Shown: positions 12,774-20,265 of the stretch, one piece after another
Layout of the letters: the number at the start of each line of letters is the position of its first letter
Numbering within the stretch: position 1 is the stretch's first letter
Source of the DNA: a virus
Length of the DNA: 58,885 bases
IMG/VR virus record: IMGVR_UViG_3300028840_003635
Coordinates: 1 to 58,885 of that record
Reading direction: 5' to 3' (one strand)
Position numbers and translations under genes: made by a program
The notes under the pieces: model-generated
What the model saw: only the letters and a program-made list of their open reading frames with translations
Told to the model about the DNA's origin: nothing
The model's database searches: none

Positions 12774-13271
12774 TTATTCTCCTTTATACACTTTCATTAA
12801 TTTTTTCTTGTCAGCACCTTCGATATACCTTGCAAAATAATAACACCACCCGGCATCCTTGCTGGTAATAACGATCTCCTGTAGCCTCTTGATGTCTGCA
12901 CCAGCGACATCTATTGCAAAACAATAACACCACCCGGCATCTTTGCTGGCAAGTACCACTTCCTGTAATCTCTCAATGTCTGCACCTTCGATATGCTTTG
13001 CAAAATAGCAACACTGCTCAGCATCCTTGCTGGTAAGTACTATCTCTTGTAACTCTTTAACTTCAGGATGGCTTATATCTAAGTCGTACTCTCCTATCGC
13101 CCATAGAACGTCTTCTATACCACAGATCTCATAAATTTGCATTAGCGAAATAGGGGTGGTCATTCCATATTTTTCGATCCCTCCAAGACCTTTTATGAGA
13201 TGTTTATATCTGCCCTTACACACTCCATGCTCTTTTAATGTCTCAAGACTAATTATTTCTGGATGTTCCAT
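12774..13271 (-). CDS. Repeat protein with LQEIV..SKDA..C..FA..GAD units
   Basis: 165 residues. From about residue 65 there are three full units of some 33 residues (SKDAEQCCYFAKHIEGAD, SKDAGWCYCFAIDVAGAD, SKDAGWCYYFARYIEGAD), each preceded by a LQEIV-type helix and followed by a partial fourth. Similar helical repeats occur in uncharacterised phage and plasmid proteins. Likely a helical scaffold for protein binding. ATG behind AAAGGAGAGTAAATC. Confidence 0.65.
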   Translation of the reverse strand: MEHPEIISLETLKEHGVCKGRYKHLIKGLGGIEKYGMTTPISLMQIYEICGIEDVLWAIGEYDLDISHPEVKELQEIVLTSKDAEQCCYFAKHIEGADIERLQEVVLASKDAGWCYCFAIDVAGADIKRLQEIVITSKDAGWCYYFARYIEGADKKKLMKVYKGE

Positions 13272-13274
13272 GAT

Positions 13275-13535
13275 TTACTCTCCTTTTATGATATCCAAAA
13301 ATCGTTCCAACTCTTCAACAATTTCTGGCATATCCTTATGTTCTCTAATTGCCTGAAGCAATTTTGGATTATTCTCCTTTAAGATCAAGAGTCTTTTGTT
13401 TAACTGAATATGGTAGTCTTGTTCTGTAAAAATCCTTCTCATCTCCTCTATAATGCCAATGCGATACATGGTAGTGCTAGCCAAATCTTTGTATATATCT
13501 TCGCACACATTTTTGGGAATTTTTAAAGTTGCCAT
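13275..13535 (-). CDS. Hypothetical protein, 86 aa
   Basis: ATG behind AAAGGAGTAAATC, the same spacing as in its neighbours. Charged and helical. No family recognised. Confidence 0.6.
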   Translation of the reverse strand: MATLKIPKNVCEDIYKDLASTTMYRIGIIEEMRRIFTEQDYHIQLNKRLLILKENNPKLLQAIREHKDMPEIVEELERFLDIIKGE

Positions 13536-13538
13536 GAT

Positions 13539-13997
13539 TTACTCCTTTCCTGATTCATGGTTGAAGTTGTCCTGTTTGTCAAGCGATCTTAAAATGTTTG
13601 GTTCCTTTGCAACCAAGATGCTGTTTACTTGAATATCTATCTTCTTTATTTTATTTTTCCAGAATTTATATTTTGTCAAAAGTTGTTTGTCATGTTTCAA
13701 TAAATCCATTGCTTTTGAATAGTGGTCCTTTAAATAAAGACTTTCAGGGTTCTCCTGAAAAAATATGCTTTTAAGAATGTCAATCAATACTGGTATAAAT
13801 ATTCGTTCGATCTTTCCACCACGAGAATTACTTGTTTTTTCAACGATGGTTATACTTTCATTGACAGACAAAAAATAAAGAAGTTCGTCTGGAACACTCC
13901 ACAAAAGTCTGCGATAATTCATTTGTTCTACATCCGTTGACCTGAAATATAACATCCTATTCCCAACGCACTGCCCTAAGTTATAATATGTTATCAC
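13539..13997 (-). CDS. Hypothetical protein, 152 aa
   Basis: GTG start behind AAAAGGAGAAGG. Mixed alpha/beta composition with a hydrophobic VPDELLYFLSVNESITIVEK stretch. No family recognised. Confidence 0.6.
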   Translation of the reverse strand: MITYYNLGQCVGNRMLYFRSTDVEQMNYRRLLWSVPDELLYFLSVNESITIVEKTSNSRGGKIERIFIPVLIDILKSIFFQENPESLYLKDHYSKAMDLLKHDKQLLTKYKFWKNKIKKIDIQVNSILVAKEPNILRSLDKQDNFNHESGKE

Positions 13998-14019
13998 TAT
14001 TCCTTCTCCTTTTTAATTT

Positions 14020-14052
14020 GCTCTCCCGACAACGGGGAGTTATCAGGAGAGC
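14020..14052. promoter_or_regulatory. Alternative hairpins upstream of the 152-aa gene
   Basis: GCTCTCC (14020-14026) can pair with GGAGAGC (14046-14052), or CTCCC can pair with GGGAG inside it. The two are mutually exclusive, as in an attenuator. The 166 bp between the clamp gene and this gene otherwise hold only a 12-codon frame (MKQCVFCKSTDR) behind AAAGGAG that stops early. Confidence 0.35.
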
Positions 14053-14163
14053 TAAACAACTTAAAGGGTTAAAAGGGCGTTAATCTTCAAAGACAAATCC
14101 TGCCGGAATATAATCACCTATCTGTTGACTTGCAAAACACACATTGTTTCATTTCAATCTCCT

Positions 14164-15342
14164 TTATTGTAATCTCATTGGCATAATACCAAAGTTTAAA
14201 CCTGATTTTTCATCCTTTATTGTTAGCATTGACTCGTGATCAATTCCATTTAAAAGGATAGTCTTATCTTTGCATTTCTGAAGCACCTGAAGCAAATATC
14301 CGAGATTGATACCGAAGTATAATTCATTCCCATTGGATTCAATCTCCATTTTAACAGTGCTTTCACCTTCATTTGGATTATTACTCATAAAAGACAGAGT
14401 ATTATCCTCAATTTGAAGTTTTGAACATTGGACTTTGTTTTCTGCTAACTTTTTAGCTTGTTTAGTCAATCGTACAAGGTCCTTTTTGTCAATCTCAATA
14501 TCTTTGTTGGACCTGTCAAACTCCCTGTATATAACATCTAAATTAGGGTATAATCCATATTCGAAACCTTCAAAACCGATATTTTCAATCTGGAACCAAT
14601 AACCTTTAGTTTTGCCATCTAATTTTTCATCTTCTCTTAGTATCCGGTCATAAATCTCAATTTCAAGGTCCTTTGTTTTATGTCCTGATATTCTTTTTAC
14701 CGAGTCTTTATCTATACAGATGTTAATATCATCATCCTGATAGATAAACTCAATACAATCGTTTTTAACAAAGGTAGCACGGTGACCATCACAGGATAAA
14801 AGATTATCCCTTGTAATATTCACCGTTTCCAGTGATTTTCTCGGTTCATTCTTTGCAGTAGTGTTTAACAGTGCAGAAGCCAATTTGCTAAACTTTACGC
14901 CGTCTATAATACCGATAATGTTTCCTATAACCGGATCCGGGACAAAATCCCATCGAAACCTTAATAAATCCCATGTTTGATTGATATTTAGGACGTGTCT
15001 ATTATCTCCGGGAATAGTTTCCAATTTCTGAATAGTCCTTCCGGTTATGTCATGTTGACTTCTTTCCCCTGTATCTGTAACAACAAATTTAGTTTCAGGT
15101 TTAAACTCTGCTGTCAAGGTTATATCCTCTTTTTCAGAGTTACAGTAATTGATAATATCCCTGATTGCTTGTTTGTCAACCGCACCTTCAAAGTCTCCTT
15201 CGATACAATCCGGTATTGTTTCAACCTGTCCGATTGCCAATTTGTTCCCTTTTGTCTTTATCGGTATGAGATTGTCATAATCTTTATACACCGATGTTAT
15301 AGCTTTTTTTAGTTCTGTTGCACTTTCAAACATTGCTAACAT
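14164..15342 (-). CDS. dnaN: DNA polymerase sliding clamp (DnaN-like)
   Basis: 392 residues, close to the usual beta-clamp length. The C-terminus, FGIMPMRLQ, matches the MPMRL ending of bacterial DnaN. An early domain block (AIRDIINYCNSEKEDITLTAEF) and a DGHRATFVKND strand fit the repeated clamp fold, though identity is low overall. ATG 15342 behind GGGAGAAAATC. It would tether a polymerase, probably the host's since no phage polymerase is seen, to phage DNA. Largest gene of the leftward operon. Confidence 0.8.
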   Translation of the reverse strand: MLAMFESATELKKAITSVYKDYDNLIPIKTKGNKLAIGQVETIPDCIEGDFEGAVDKQAIRDIINYCNSEKEDITLTAEFKPETKFVVTDTGERSQHDITGRTIQKLETIPGDNRHVLNINQTWDLLRFRWDFVPDPVIGNIIGIIDGVKFSKLASALLNTTAKNEPRKSLETVNITRDNLLSCDGHRATFVKNDCIEFIYQDDDINICIDKDSVKRISGHKTKDLEIEIYDRILREDEKLDGKTKGYWFQIENIGFEGFEYGLYPNLDVIYREFDRSNKDIEIDKKDLVRLTKQAKKLAENKVQCSKLQIEDNTLSFMSNNPNEGESTVKMEIESNGNELYFGINLGYLLQVLQKCKDKTILLNGIDHESMLTIKDEKSGLNFGIMPMRLQ

Positions 15343-15527
15343 GATTTTCTCCCATATTCAATAAAAGGTTTCATGTTAGAAAAAAGGATATACCATTTAA
15401 AAACATATATTGACAACATAACAATATATCGTCCTTTTTTCGTTTTTCTCTTTGAATAAAACCAAACCTTATTGCAGCTAAAATTCATAATACACCCCTT
15501 TAAGCTATAGGTTTAAGTGCCAATTTG

Positions 15528-15716
15528 TTAATGTAAATTTCTTTTATAAAAATCAAGTGCTAAATTTAAAAAGTCCTCTTCTTTTTTGGTTAGTTCTTTG
15601 TATTCAGTTGTTTTTACAATACCCATTTCAAAAAAATCATTCCATATATCGCAAAATATAGCACCGCCTGAAATTGCTTTTTTAATATGAGATTGTAATT
15701 TCTTCGGAATATTCAT
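15528..15716 (-). CDS. Hypothetical protein, 62 aa
   Basis: Starts within the stop of the preceding membrane peptide (ATGA). Helical, charged C-terminus. The 185 bp to the clamp gene are AT-rich, with a possible leftward promoter TTGTCA-N18-TATATC for the clamp. Confidence 0.6.
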   Translation of the reverse strand: MNIPKKLQSHIKKAISGGAIFCDIWNDFFEMGIVKTTEYKELTKKEEDFLNLALDFYKRNLH

Positions 15717-15799
15717 TTATTAACTCCTCTCGATACCCATAAAGGGAATATTACAAACATTAAAAGTAAAATGATAAATGTTCCGATTGTATCTATCAT
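15713..15799 (-). CDS. Small membrane protein, 28 aa
   Basis: ATG 15799 behind GAAAGGG, 4-bp overlap with the next gene. A single membrane helix (IGTFIILLLMFVIFPLWV) with a basic tail. Function unknown. Confidence 0.6.
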   Translation of the reverse strand: MIDTIGTFIILLLMFVIFPLWVSRGVNK

Positions 15800-15823
15800 A
15801 AATAAACCCTTTCGTTGTTATTG

Positions 15824-16066
15824 CTAATATTTGTTTCTGTCATTGTCAATTTCTGGTGTTATATTGATAAAAATCTCTTCACCCTTGCTATTATAATCAA
15901 TATCAAAGGAAAAAGATTGTCTTCCACGTATTCCACCGCAACAACAAGTGCTGATTCCGCATAACCGCTTTTTTGCTCTTTTTATTTGATTTTGATTGAT
16001 CGTGTTGTTCTTTGCATATACTGTTGTCTCGGTTTTATGAAAGTCATTTATTAGTGTTAGCTTCAC
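15824..16066 (-). CDS. Hypothetical protein, 80 aa
   Basis: Contains a CGISTCCCGG cluster of four closely spaced cysteines, preceded by a KRAKKRL basic patch, then beta-strands. The cysteines may bind a metal. Ribosome site AAAGGGGAT. Confidence 0.6.
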   Translation of the reverse strand: MKLTLINDFHKTETTVYAKNNTINQNQIKRAKKRLCGISTCCCGGIRGRQSFSFDIDYNSKGEEIFINITPEIDNDRNKY

Positions 16067-16094
16067 AATAATCCCCTTTTAAGTTGTTATTGAA

Positions 16095-16307
16095 TTATAA
16101 AAAAGATTCATCGGTTCCAAAATGATAACCATATAGCTTATTGACATGTTCAATAGTTATCATAACATAAGATTCCTTCCCTTTTATTGCAACAAGACAA
16201 AACTTCCCTTCTTTGTGAAAGTTTACAATTTCAGATATAAATATATTCCTTGTCGGATCATCCTTAACTAAAACTTCTTTTATATGTTCTACTGTTCTTA
16301 AATACAT
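16095..16307 (-). CDS. Hypothetical protein, 70 aa
   Basis: ATG after AAAGGGGATATATT. Alternating beta and helix, no family recognised. Confidence 0.6.
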   Translation of the reverse strand: MYLRTVEHIKEVLVKDDPTRNIFISEIVNFHKEGKFCLVAIKGKESYVMITIEHVNKLYGYHFGTDESFL

Positions 16308-16344
16308 AATATATCCCCTTTAAGTCGGTATTGACTCCAATTTG

Positions 16345-16611
16345 TTAAACTCCAATTAAGTTGAAAAAGTTTATCCTTCTAACATCGTTAAAGGATATAA
16401 AATAAATCCTATACGATTCATTGCAATTTTGACAGGTATGGCAAGTTTTTCTGGAGGATAAAAATATATTCCCACAAACTTGACATTTAACGATAGATTT
16501 TACTCTGTTTTTCTTTGTTCCGAGTTTTCTCAAAATAGAATAAACTTTGTCTATATCCTCTTTTTCAAAAGGATTATTGCTATATCCTCTTATTTTTACA
16601 TCCTCGTTCAT
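16345..16611 (-). CDS. Zinc-ribbon protein, 88 aa
   Basis: CQVCGNIF and CHTCQNC, 17 residues apart, form a zinc ribbon. Overlaps the stop of the upstream gene (ATGA). It may be a transcription or replication accessory factor. Confidence 0.65.
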   Translation of the reverse strand: MNEDVKIRGYSNNPFEKEDIDKVYSILRKLGTKKNRVKSIVKCQVCGNIFLSSRKTCHTCQNCNESYRIYFISFNDVRRINFFNLIGV

Positions 16612-16633
16612 TTCTTATTTCTCCTTTTATCCC
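16607..16633. repeat. 27-bp direct repeat, copy 1
   Basis: Identical to 16849-16875. Each copy spans the end of one gene (coding DKRRNKK), the AAAAGGAG ribosome site and the start of the next, so a gene junction has been duplicated. Confidence 0.8.
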
Positions 16634-16853
16634 TTAATTGATCCCAAAAAAGAATCAATCTTAGTTTATATCTTTCACACATACCGTTCAATTTTTTGGG
16701 CGCCGAAAATCTAAAAAACCTGTTTGTTAGCCACCATATAGACATAAGTTTGTATCTCAAAGAAGGTTTATAATCGTCAAAAGGTCTGTTTATATTCCAG
16801 TTAGGATCTCTATAAGGATTAATTTTTGAAGAGTAATACCAGTTCACCTTCAT
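16608..16853 (-). CDS. Basic, Trp/Tyr-rich protein, 81 aa
   Basis: High Arg/Lys content and several Trp and Tyr; ends RDKRRNKK, the same ending as the 24-residue peptide just upstream. Could bind nucleic acid. Coupled by ATGA overlaps on both sides. Confidence 0.6.
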   Translation of the reverse strand: MKVNWYYSSKINPYRDPNWNINRPFDDYKPSLRYKLMSIWWLTNRFFRFSAPKKLNGMCERYKLRLILFWDQLRDKRRNKK

Positions 16854-16875
16854 TTCTTATTTCTCCTTTTATCCC
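16849..16875. repeat. 27-bp direct repeat, copy 2
   Basis: See copy at 16607-16633. Confidence 0.8.
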
Positions 16876-16924
16876 GTTTTTTTCTCAATTTGTGTTTTGA
16901 TTTTTTATTGTGTTTTAGTTTCAT
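16850..16924 (-). CDS. Very basic 24-residue peptide
   Basis: ATG 16924 lies 7 bp after GGAGGAT at the end of the upstream gene. Half of the residues are Lys or Arg. Its end is the duplicated DKRRNKK segment. It may be a small nucleic-acid-binding peptide or a remnant of the duplication. Confidence 0.5.
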   Translation of the reverse strand: MKLKHNKKSKHKLRKKRDKRRNKK

Positions 16925-16927
16925 GGT

Positions 16928-17122
16928 TTAATCCTCCATCAGTTTATTAAAATCAATATCTCTGAATAAATAATCAAAGTGTTCTTTTAAGATTTGAACC
17001 TGTTTTTCTTTTGAGATATGTCTCCACATAATCTTAATTTCTGAACCTGTTTTTTTAAGATAAGATTCAACACTTCTTTTTATTTTTCTTTGTTCCATCT
17101 CCATCTTTGAAGCAATTATCAT
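16928..17122 (-). CDS. Hypothetical helical protein, 64 aa
   Basis: ATG after AAAGGAGTTTATC. Basic N-terminal and acidic C-terminal helices. Function unknown. Confidence 0.6.
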   Translation of the reverse strand: MIIASKMEMEQRKIKRSVESYLKKTGSEIKIMWRHISKEKQVQILKEHFDYLFRDIDFNKLMED

Positions 17123-17146
17123 GATAAACTCCTTTAAATTGTTATC

Positions 17147-17455
17147 CTATTGAATATCAATAGATAGTTTGGTTTCTTCGCAAAATACGTTTTTCAGATC
17201 TTCACAAAATACATCTTTGAAATTAGATATTTCTGTTAATTCGAATTTTCTTATATTCCAATTTGAAAACCTGATATTGTAAAGGTCTTTATCATTTAAT
17301 GAAATTTCAACACAATTTATTTTGGTATGTCTATATCGTGGGAGTTTAAAAACTAATCCGTCATCAGTATAAAAAAGATCTTTGGCGCCCGTACAAACTA
17401 AAAACCTATTCCCGCCAATTTGTTCTAATATTGTTTTAGCAACCTGTAAAGACAT
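17147..17455 (-). CDS. Hypothetical protein, 102 aa
   Basis: ATG after AAAGGAGTTAAAAG. Beta-rich, with LNDKDLYNIRF and a repeated FCEDLKN/FCEETK ending. No family recognised. Confidence 0.6.
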   Translation of the reverse strand: MSLQVAKTILEQIGGNRFLVCTGAKDLFYTDDGLVFKLPRYRHTKINCVEISLNDKDLYNIRFSNWNIRKFELTEISNFKDVFCEDLKNVFCEETKLSIDIQ

Positions 17456-17525
17456 TTCTTTTAACTCCTTTAATCGGCTTAATTGCCAATTTGTGATTAT
17501 TATACAAAGGTTTCCATGAATTGAA

Positions 17526-17807
17526 TTATTCGTGTATTCTTTTTTGAACGTTATTAAAATTAAAACCCATAACCCATAATGGTTTTCTGTCCATATAATT
17601 TCTCGATATGTTCAAAAATTCATAACTTGTAAGGTTTTCTTTTTTACCTATCATAACAGAAAAAGAAATAGATTTTCTTTTACCATGATTCAAAACACAT
17701 CCTATCTGAAAACCCATTTTAGAAATGAATCTCGGTAAAAATCCAAACCATTTAGTTACTTGTTTTTTGTTTTCTGGTAAGTCTACAACCATTTTGTGAT
17801 AATACAT
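17526..17807 (-). CDS. Hypothetical protein, about 93 aa
   Basis: ATG 17807 is preferred over earlier in-frame starts because it follows AAAGGGAAAGT. This gives a protein beginning MYYHKMVVDLPENKK with a WFGFLPRF motif and ending in ...RIHE. Upstream in-frame codons overlap the neighbouring gene. Function unknown. Confidence 0.55.
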   Translation of the reverse strand: MYYHKMVVDLPENKKQVTKWFGFLPRFISKMGFQIGCVLNHGKRKSISFSVMIGKKENLTSYEFLNISRNYMDRKPLWVMGFNFNNVQKRIHE

Positions 17808-17841
17808 TATACTTTCCCTTTTAAGTTGTTTGAATGAATAT

Positions 17842-18129
17842 TTATTTGCTATAATCAAGACAGCAAAATATTTTTCTAAACTCCTCTTCAATGTCATAAA
17901 ATACTGTTTGACCAGTAGATTGCATATAATCTGCACTTTCTTTTAATTGTTTTAGAAATGAGACTAAAGTGTATTCTGATAACGTCCATTCTTTAGATTC
18001 AATTTTATTGATAGCATTATCAATAATCTTAAACCAATATTCACCCGTTCCCTTTGTAATCGCTTTACCTTGATCACAAAATGCTTTTGTCTCTTTTACT
18101 TTTGGAATCGGTAATCTTAAAGTGTTCAT
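17842..18129 (-). CDS. Hypothetical protein, 95 aa; first gene of the leftward operon
   Basis: ATG 18129 follows AAAGGGATATATT and lies 48 bp after the sigma-54 -12 element at 18177. Helical protein, no recognised domain. A longer frame to 18192 would overlap the promoter and is rejected. Confidence 0.65.
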   Translation of the reverse strand: MNTLRLPIPKVKETKAFCDQGKAITKGTGEYWFKIIDNAINKIESKEWTLSEYTLVSFLKQLKESADYMQSTGQTVFYDIEEEFRKIFCCLDYSK

Positions 18130-18174
18130 AATATATCCCTTTAGTTGTTTATCATACATAGTTATCTTTATATA

Positions 18175-18191
18175 ATGCAATTCCCGTGCCA
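18175..18191 (-). promoter_or_regulatory. Sigma-54 promoter of the leftward operon
   Basis: On the minus strand TGGCACGGGAATTGCAT: GG at 18190-18189 and GC at 18178-18177, exactly 10 bp between. 48 bp upstream of the first gene of the operon that ends at 12341. Confidence 0.85.
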
Positions 18192-18262
18192 TTATACCAT
18201 TTCATAGATTTGCATAAAACCTTGATAATAAAGGCTCTATCTCTTGAAACAATACTATTATA

Positions 18263-18290
18263 AAAGTGTAACCTTAAAAACTGTAACCTA
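18263..18290 (-). promoter_or_regulatory. Candidate activator sites for the leftward sigma-54 promoter
   Basis: AAGTGTAACCTT (18263-18274) and ACTGTAACCTAT (18279-18290) lie 72-100 bp upstream of the promoter at 18191, mirroring the arrangement at 1396-1506. Confidence 0.4.
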
Positions 18291-18552
18291 TAAGGACACA
18301 ATAAAACCTACATAAAAAAACCCTTTAATATCAATAACTTATAGAACTAAGATTCTGTGTCAGATAGATACACAATTACAATAGGATACACAATTACAAA
18401 AAAAACAATAAAATACCAGGATAAAAAAATATTTAACCTAGAATAAAATCTAATATCAGGATAGATCTATAATGTTCAAAAAAAGTACAAAAATCACAAA
18501 ACTATATCTTGTGTGCAAAAATATTCATATACAATTCGTTAAAAAACGACAT

Positions 18553-18644
18553 AAAACCCTATAAACAAAGAGTTAATCATACTACGCAATAAGTTGCATA
18601 CTATGCAAATAATTGCATATTAGTACAAAACCCTATAAACAAAG
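18553..18644. repeat. 18-bp direct repeats
   Basis: AAAACCCTATAAACAAAG occurs at 18553-18570 and 18627-18644, interleaved with the GCAA/TTGC palindromes. Confidence 0.8.
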
Positions 18645-18690
18645 GATTTATGGCAACATAACAGCAAATAACTATGCAAATAATTGCATA
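18583..18690. promoter_or_regulatory. Three GCAA-N4-TTGC palindromes (operator or iteron-like)
   Basis: TACGCAATAAGTTGCATA (18583-18600), CTATGCAAATAATTGCATA (18601-18619) and an identical copy at 18672-18690. Two sites abut head to tail. They could bind a repressor or an initiator; no cognate protein is identified. Confidence 0.6.
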
Positions 18691-18791
18691 CTAGCTATAA
18701 AGTAATATAGAACAAGGTATTATCCCGCTATTTGGTATTGTATATCCTAAATAGATTATAATAGAATAATAAGAACTGATTACACTATAAC

Positions 18792-18820
18792 TTGAAAGTA
18801 GAGTAGAATATAGGTATATT
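18792..18820 (+). promoter_or_regulatory. Promoter TTGAAA-N17-TATATT
   Basis: The -10 ends at 18820, so transcription would begin near 18827, at the second ATG of the terminase small subunit gene. No ribosome site is present, suggesting a leaderless message. Confidence 0.5.
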
Positions 18821-18826
18821 ATGAAT

Positions 18827-19300
18827 ATGGATAGAAATTCTTATACATTTTCGGAAGCGCAGAACAAAGCCATTGAACTATTTATGCAGGGAAAGAATAA
18901 AACTGATGTAGCTACCGCTTGTGAAGTTTCCAGAGCTACCGTTTATAATTGGCTAGAAATACCACAGTTTCGACATGCTATCGAAAAGGAGAGAGGAGAT
19001 TTATTTAAGAGAGCACAGGCGCAGCTTAAACATCTGTTTCATACCGGTATAAAGACAGCAGAGAGAGTACTGAATGATCCTGATAATAAGTCCTTTGCTC
19101 GTGTCTTTGAAATTATATGTAAAGCTGTCGGAGTCCTTGACGAAAAACCAAATGTTAATATCATAGTACTCAATGCTGTCGATCCTTTTGAATCCATCCA
19201 AGAGTTACAAAAGCATATCATGGACAGGGTGCCACTATTAACTGAAGAACAAAAGCAGAAATTGATCATTGATGACAGTGATACAGGGGAGGTCTCGTAG
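18827..19300 (+). CDS. terS: Terminase small subunit
   Basis: 157 residues from ATG 18827 (ATG 18821 is two codons earlier). Residues about 10-45 form a helix-turn-helix (NKTDVATACEVSRATVYNWLE), followed by a helical region (HLFHTGIKTAERVLNDPDNK) typical of small terminase subunits of the phBC6A51 kind. It recognises the packaging site and loads the large subunit. The large subunit is separated by 1.6 kb of small genes. Confidence 0.75.
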   Translation: MDRNSYTFSEAQNKAIELFMQGKNKTDVATACEVSRATVYNWLEIPQFRHAIEKERGDLFKRAQAQLKHLFHTGIKTAERVLNDPDNKSFARVFEIICKAVGVLDEKPNVNIIVLNAVDPFESIQELQKHIMDRVPLLTEEQKQKLIIDDSDTGEVS

Positions 19301-19360
19301 TGTGCGAAGGTATATCCCCCCCCTTGAAAAAATAGTCCAGGATGAAGAAAATATATAAGG

Positions 19361-19570
19361 ATGCAGGTGCAGACAATATTTTTTTTACATTTTCCCGTGA
19401 GGGTGCGACGTATTGGAGTAATTGTGGTTTCGTTTAGAATGTCTGATATGTCAACAGGATCCTTTACTTATGGTTTGGGACTAGCCGAGGCTTTTCTATC
19501 TTTGAGCCAGTTAGAATCAAAGGTAGTTTTTTACATTTTCTGTGGAATTGGCATGGAAGTTGCATTGTAA
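19361..19570 (+). CDS. Doubtful hydrophobic protein, 69 aa
   Basis: Frame with ATG 19361 after a weak AAGG. The C-terminal part contains hydrophobic stretches, but the last codons coincide with the -24/-12 element. Probably not a gene. Confidence 0.2.
   Translation: MQVQTIFFLHFPVRVRRIGVIVVSFRMSDMSTGSFTYGLGLAEAFLSLSQLESKVVFYIFCGIGMEVAL
19549..19565 (+). promoter_or_regulatory. Sigma-54 promoter of the late operon
   Basis: TGGCATGGAAGTTGCAT: GG 19550-19551, GC 19562-19563, 10 bp between. 77 bp before the start of the first gene of the packaging/head/tail operon. Confidence 0.75.
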
Positions 19571-19639
19571 TTTATTATGGTAATTTTATTAAATTATGAT
19601 TTTCAACCCATGTTATTTGGTATAGAAAGGAGTATGGGC

Positions 19640-19852
19640 ATGAGGCAACCGAGTAAGGAGGAGTTTTTGAGTGCGATGTTTGGTTTTGCAGCTAAGTTAA
19701 TGTTTGCTTATACCGATGGTCGTATATCGAAGGATGAGTTTGAGGGTTTGATTGGTGAGTTTTTGAACGCAGGATTGAGGCTTTATGGGGTAAAGTGGAA
19801 GGTAGTGAAGGAGGTTCCTGATATAGTAGCGAGCATGGATTTGCATGATTAG
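19640..19852 (+). CDS. Hypothetical protein, 70 aa
   Basis: ATG 19640 is 7 bp after AAAGGAG. A helical protein with a YTDGRISKDEFEGL segment like an EF-hand loop (D-x-R-x-S-x-x-E), possibly by chance. First gene behind the late sigma-54 promoter. Confidence 0.6.
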   Translation: MRQPSKEEFLSAMFGFAAKLMFAYTDGRISKDEFEGLIGEFLNAGLRLYGVKWKVVKEVPDIVASMDLHD

Positions 19853-20012
19853 GGAGATAAAAGATTCGGTAGCTGAGTTAGTGATTTGGCAGAAGCATTT
19901 AACCACACCTCATCAGGAGATGTCTGATGAAGAGTATGAGGTTGTGGTTGCTGGTGGCTGTCGTTGTGATTATTGCAAGGCTTGGATAAAGGAGAAAGGT
20001 TATGAAGATTGA
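19845..20012 (+). CDS. Small CxCxxC protein, 55 aa
   Basis: Overlaps the genes on both sides (8 and 11 bp). Ends GGCRCDYCKAWIKEKGYED, a three-cysteine cluster that may bind metal. Function unknown. Confidence 0.55.
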   Translation: MIREIKDSVAELVIWQKHLTTPHQEMSDEEYEVVVAGGCRCDYCKAWIKEKGYED

Positions 20013-20265
20013 GTTTGAGCATCATATGGGGAAGGGGAAAAGGTATACGGGTTTTGATATTTGTTGTAAGAGGATGGCTCACATTATATTTTGCAACGAA
20101 TGTACCGCTCGTCTTAGCGAAGAGGGAGAATTTGGAGATCATCTTGTTATTACGGAGAAGCGGGGAGACAGGGAGCTTCATCACGCAATGACGCATTGTA
20201 TTTATTGTGGTGAGGAGATAGAGATTATTTCCAAAACCATAGAGGAGAAGAATGATGTTACCTGA
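20002..20265 (+). CDS. Zinc-binding protein, 87 aa
   Basis: CC, CNEC and a C-terminal HCIYCGEEIE pattern form one or two zinc ribbons. Ribosome site GGAGAAAGG lies in the previous gene. Function unknown. Confidence 0.65.
   Translation: MKIEFEHHMGKGKRYTGFDICCKRMAHIIFCNECTARLSEEGEFGDHLVITEKRGDRELHHAMTHCIYCGEEIEIISKTIEEKNDVT

Larger units (their letters stand above)
18193..18820. other. Divergent intergenic control region, possible replication origin
   Basis: About 630 bp of very AT-rich DNA between the leftward operon and the terminase genes, without a credible gene. It holds two AAGTGTAACC-type sites, a repeated ACACAATTACAA pair near 18369-18398, two copies of an 18-mer, three GCAA/TTGC palindromes and a sigma-70-type promoter at its right edge. 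Repeats plus AT-richness fit an origin or an early/late switch. Confidence 0.5.
19301..19639 (+). other. Leader region of the late operon
   Basis: 339 bp between terS and the first late gene. It contains the sigma-54 promoter at 19549. A 69-residue frame (19361-19570) with a hydrophobic end is open here, but it has no ribosome site and its last codons are the promoter itself. I see no other feature. Confidence 0.5.

Noticed and set aside
14080-14163. Frameshifted small zinc-finger gene (MKQCVFCKSTDR then GDYIPAGFVFED in another frame)
   Set aside because: Suggestive, but too short to show that the two pieces belong together; no slippery site.
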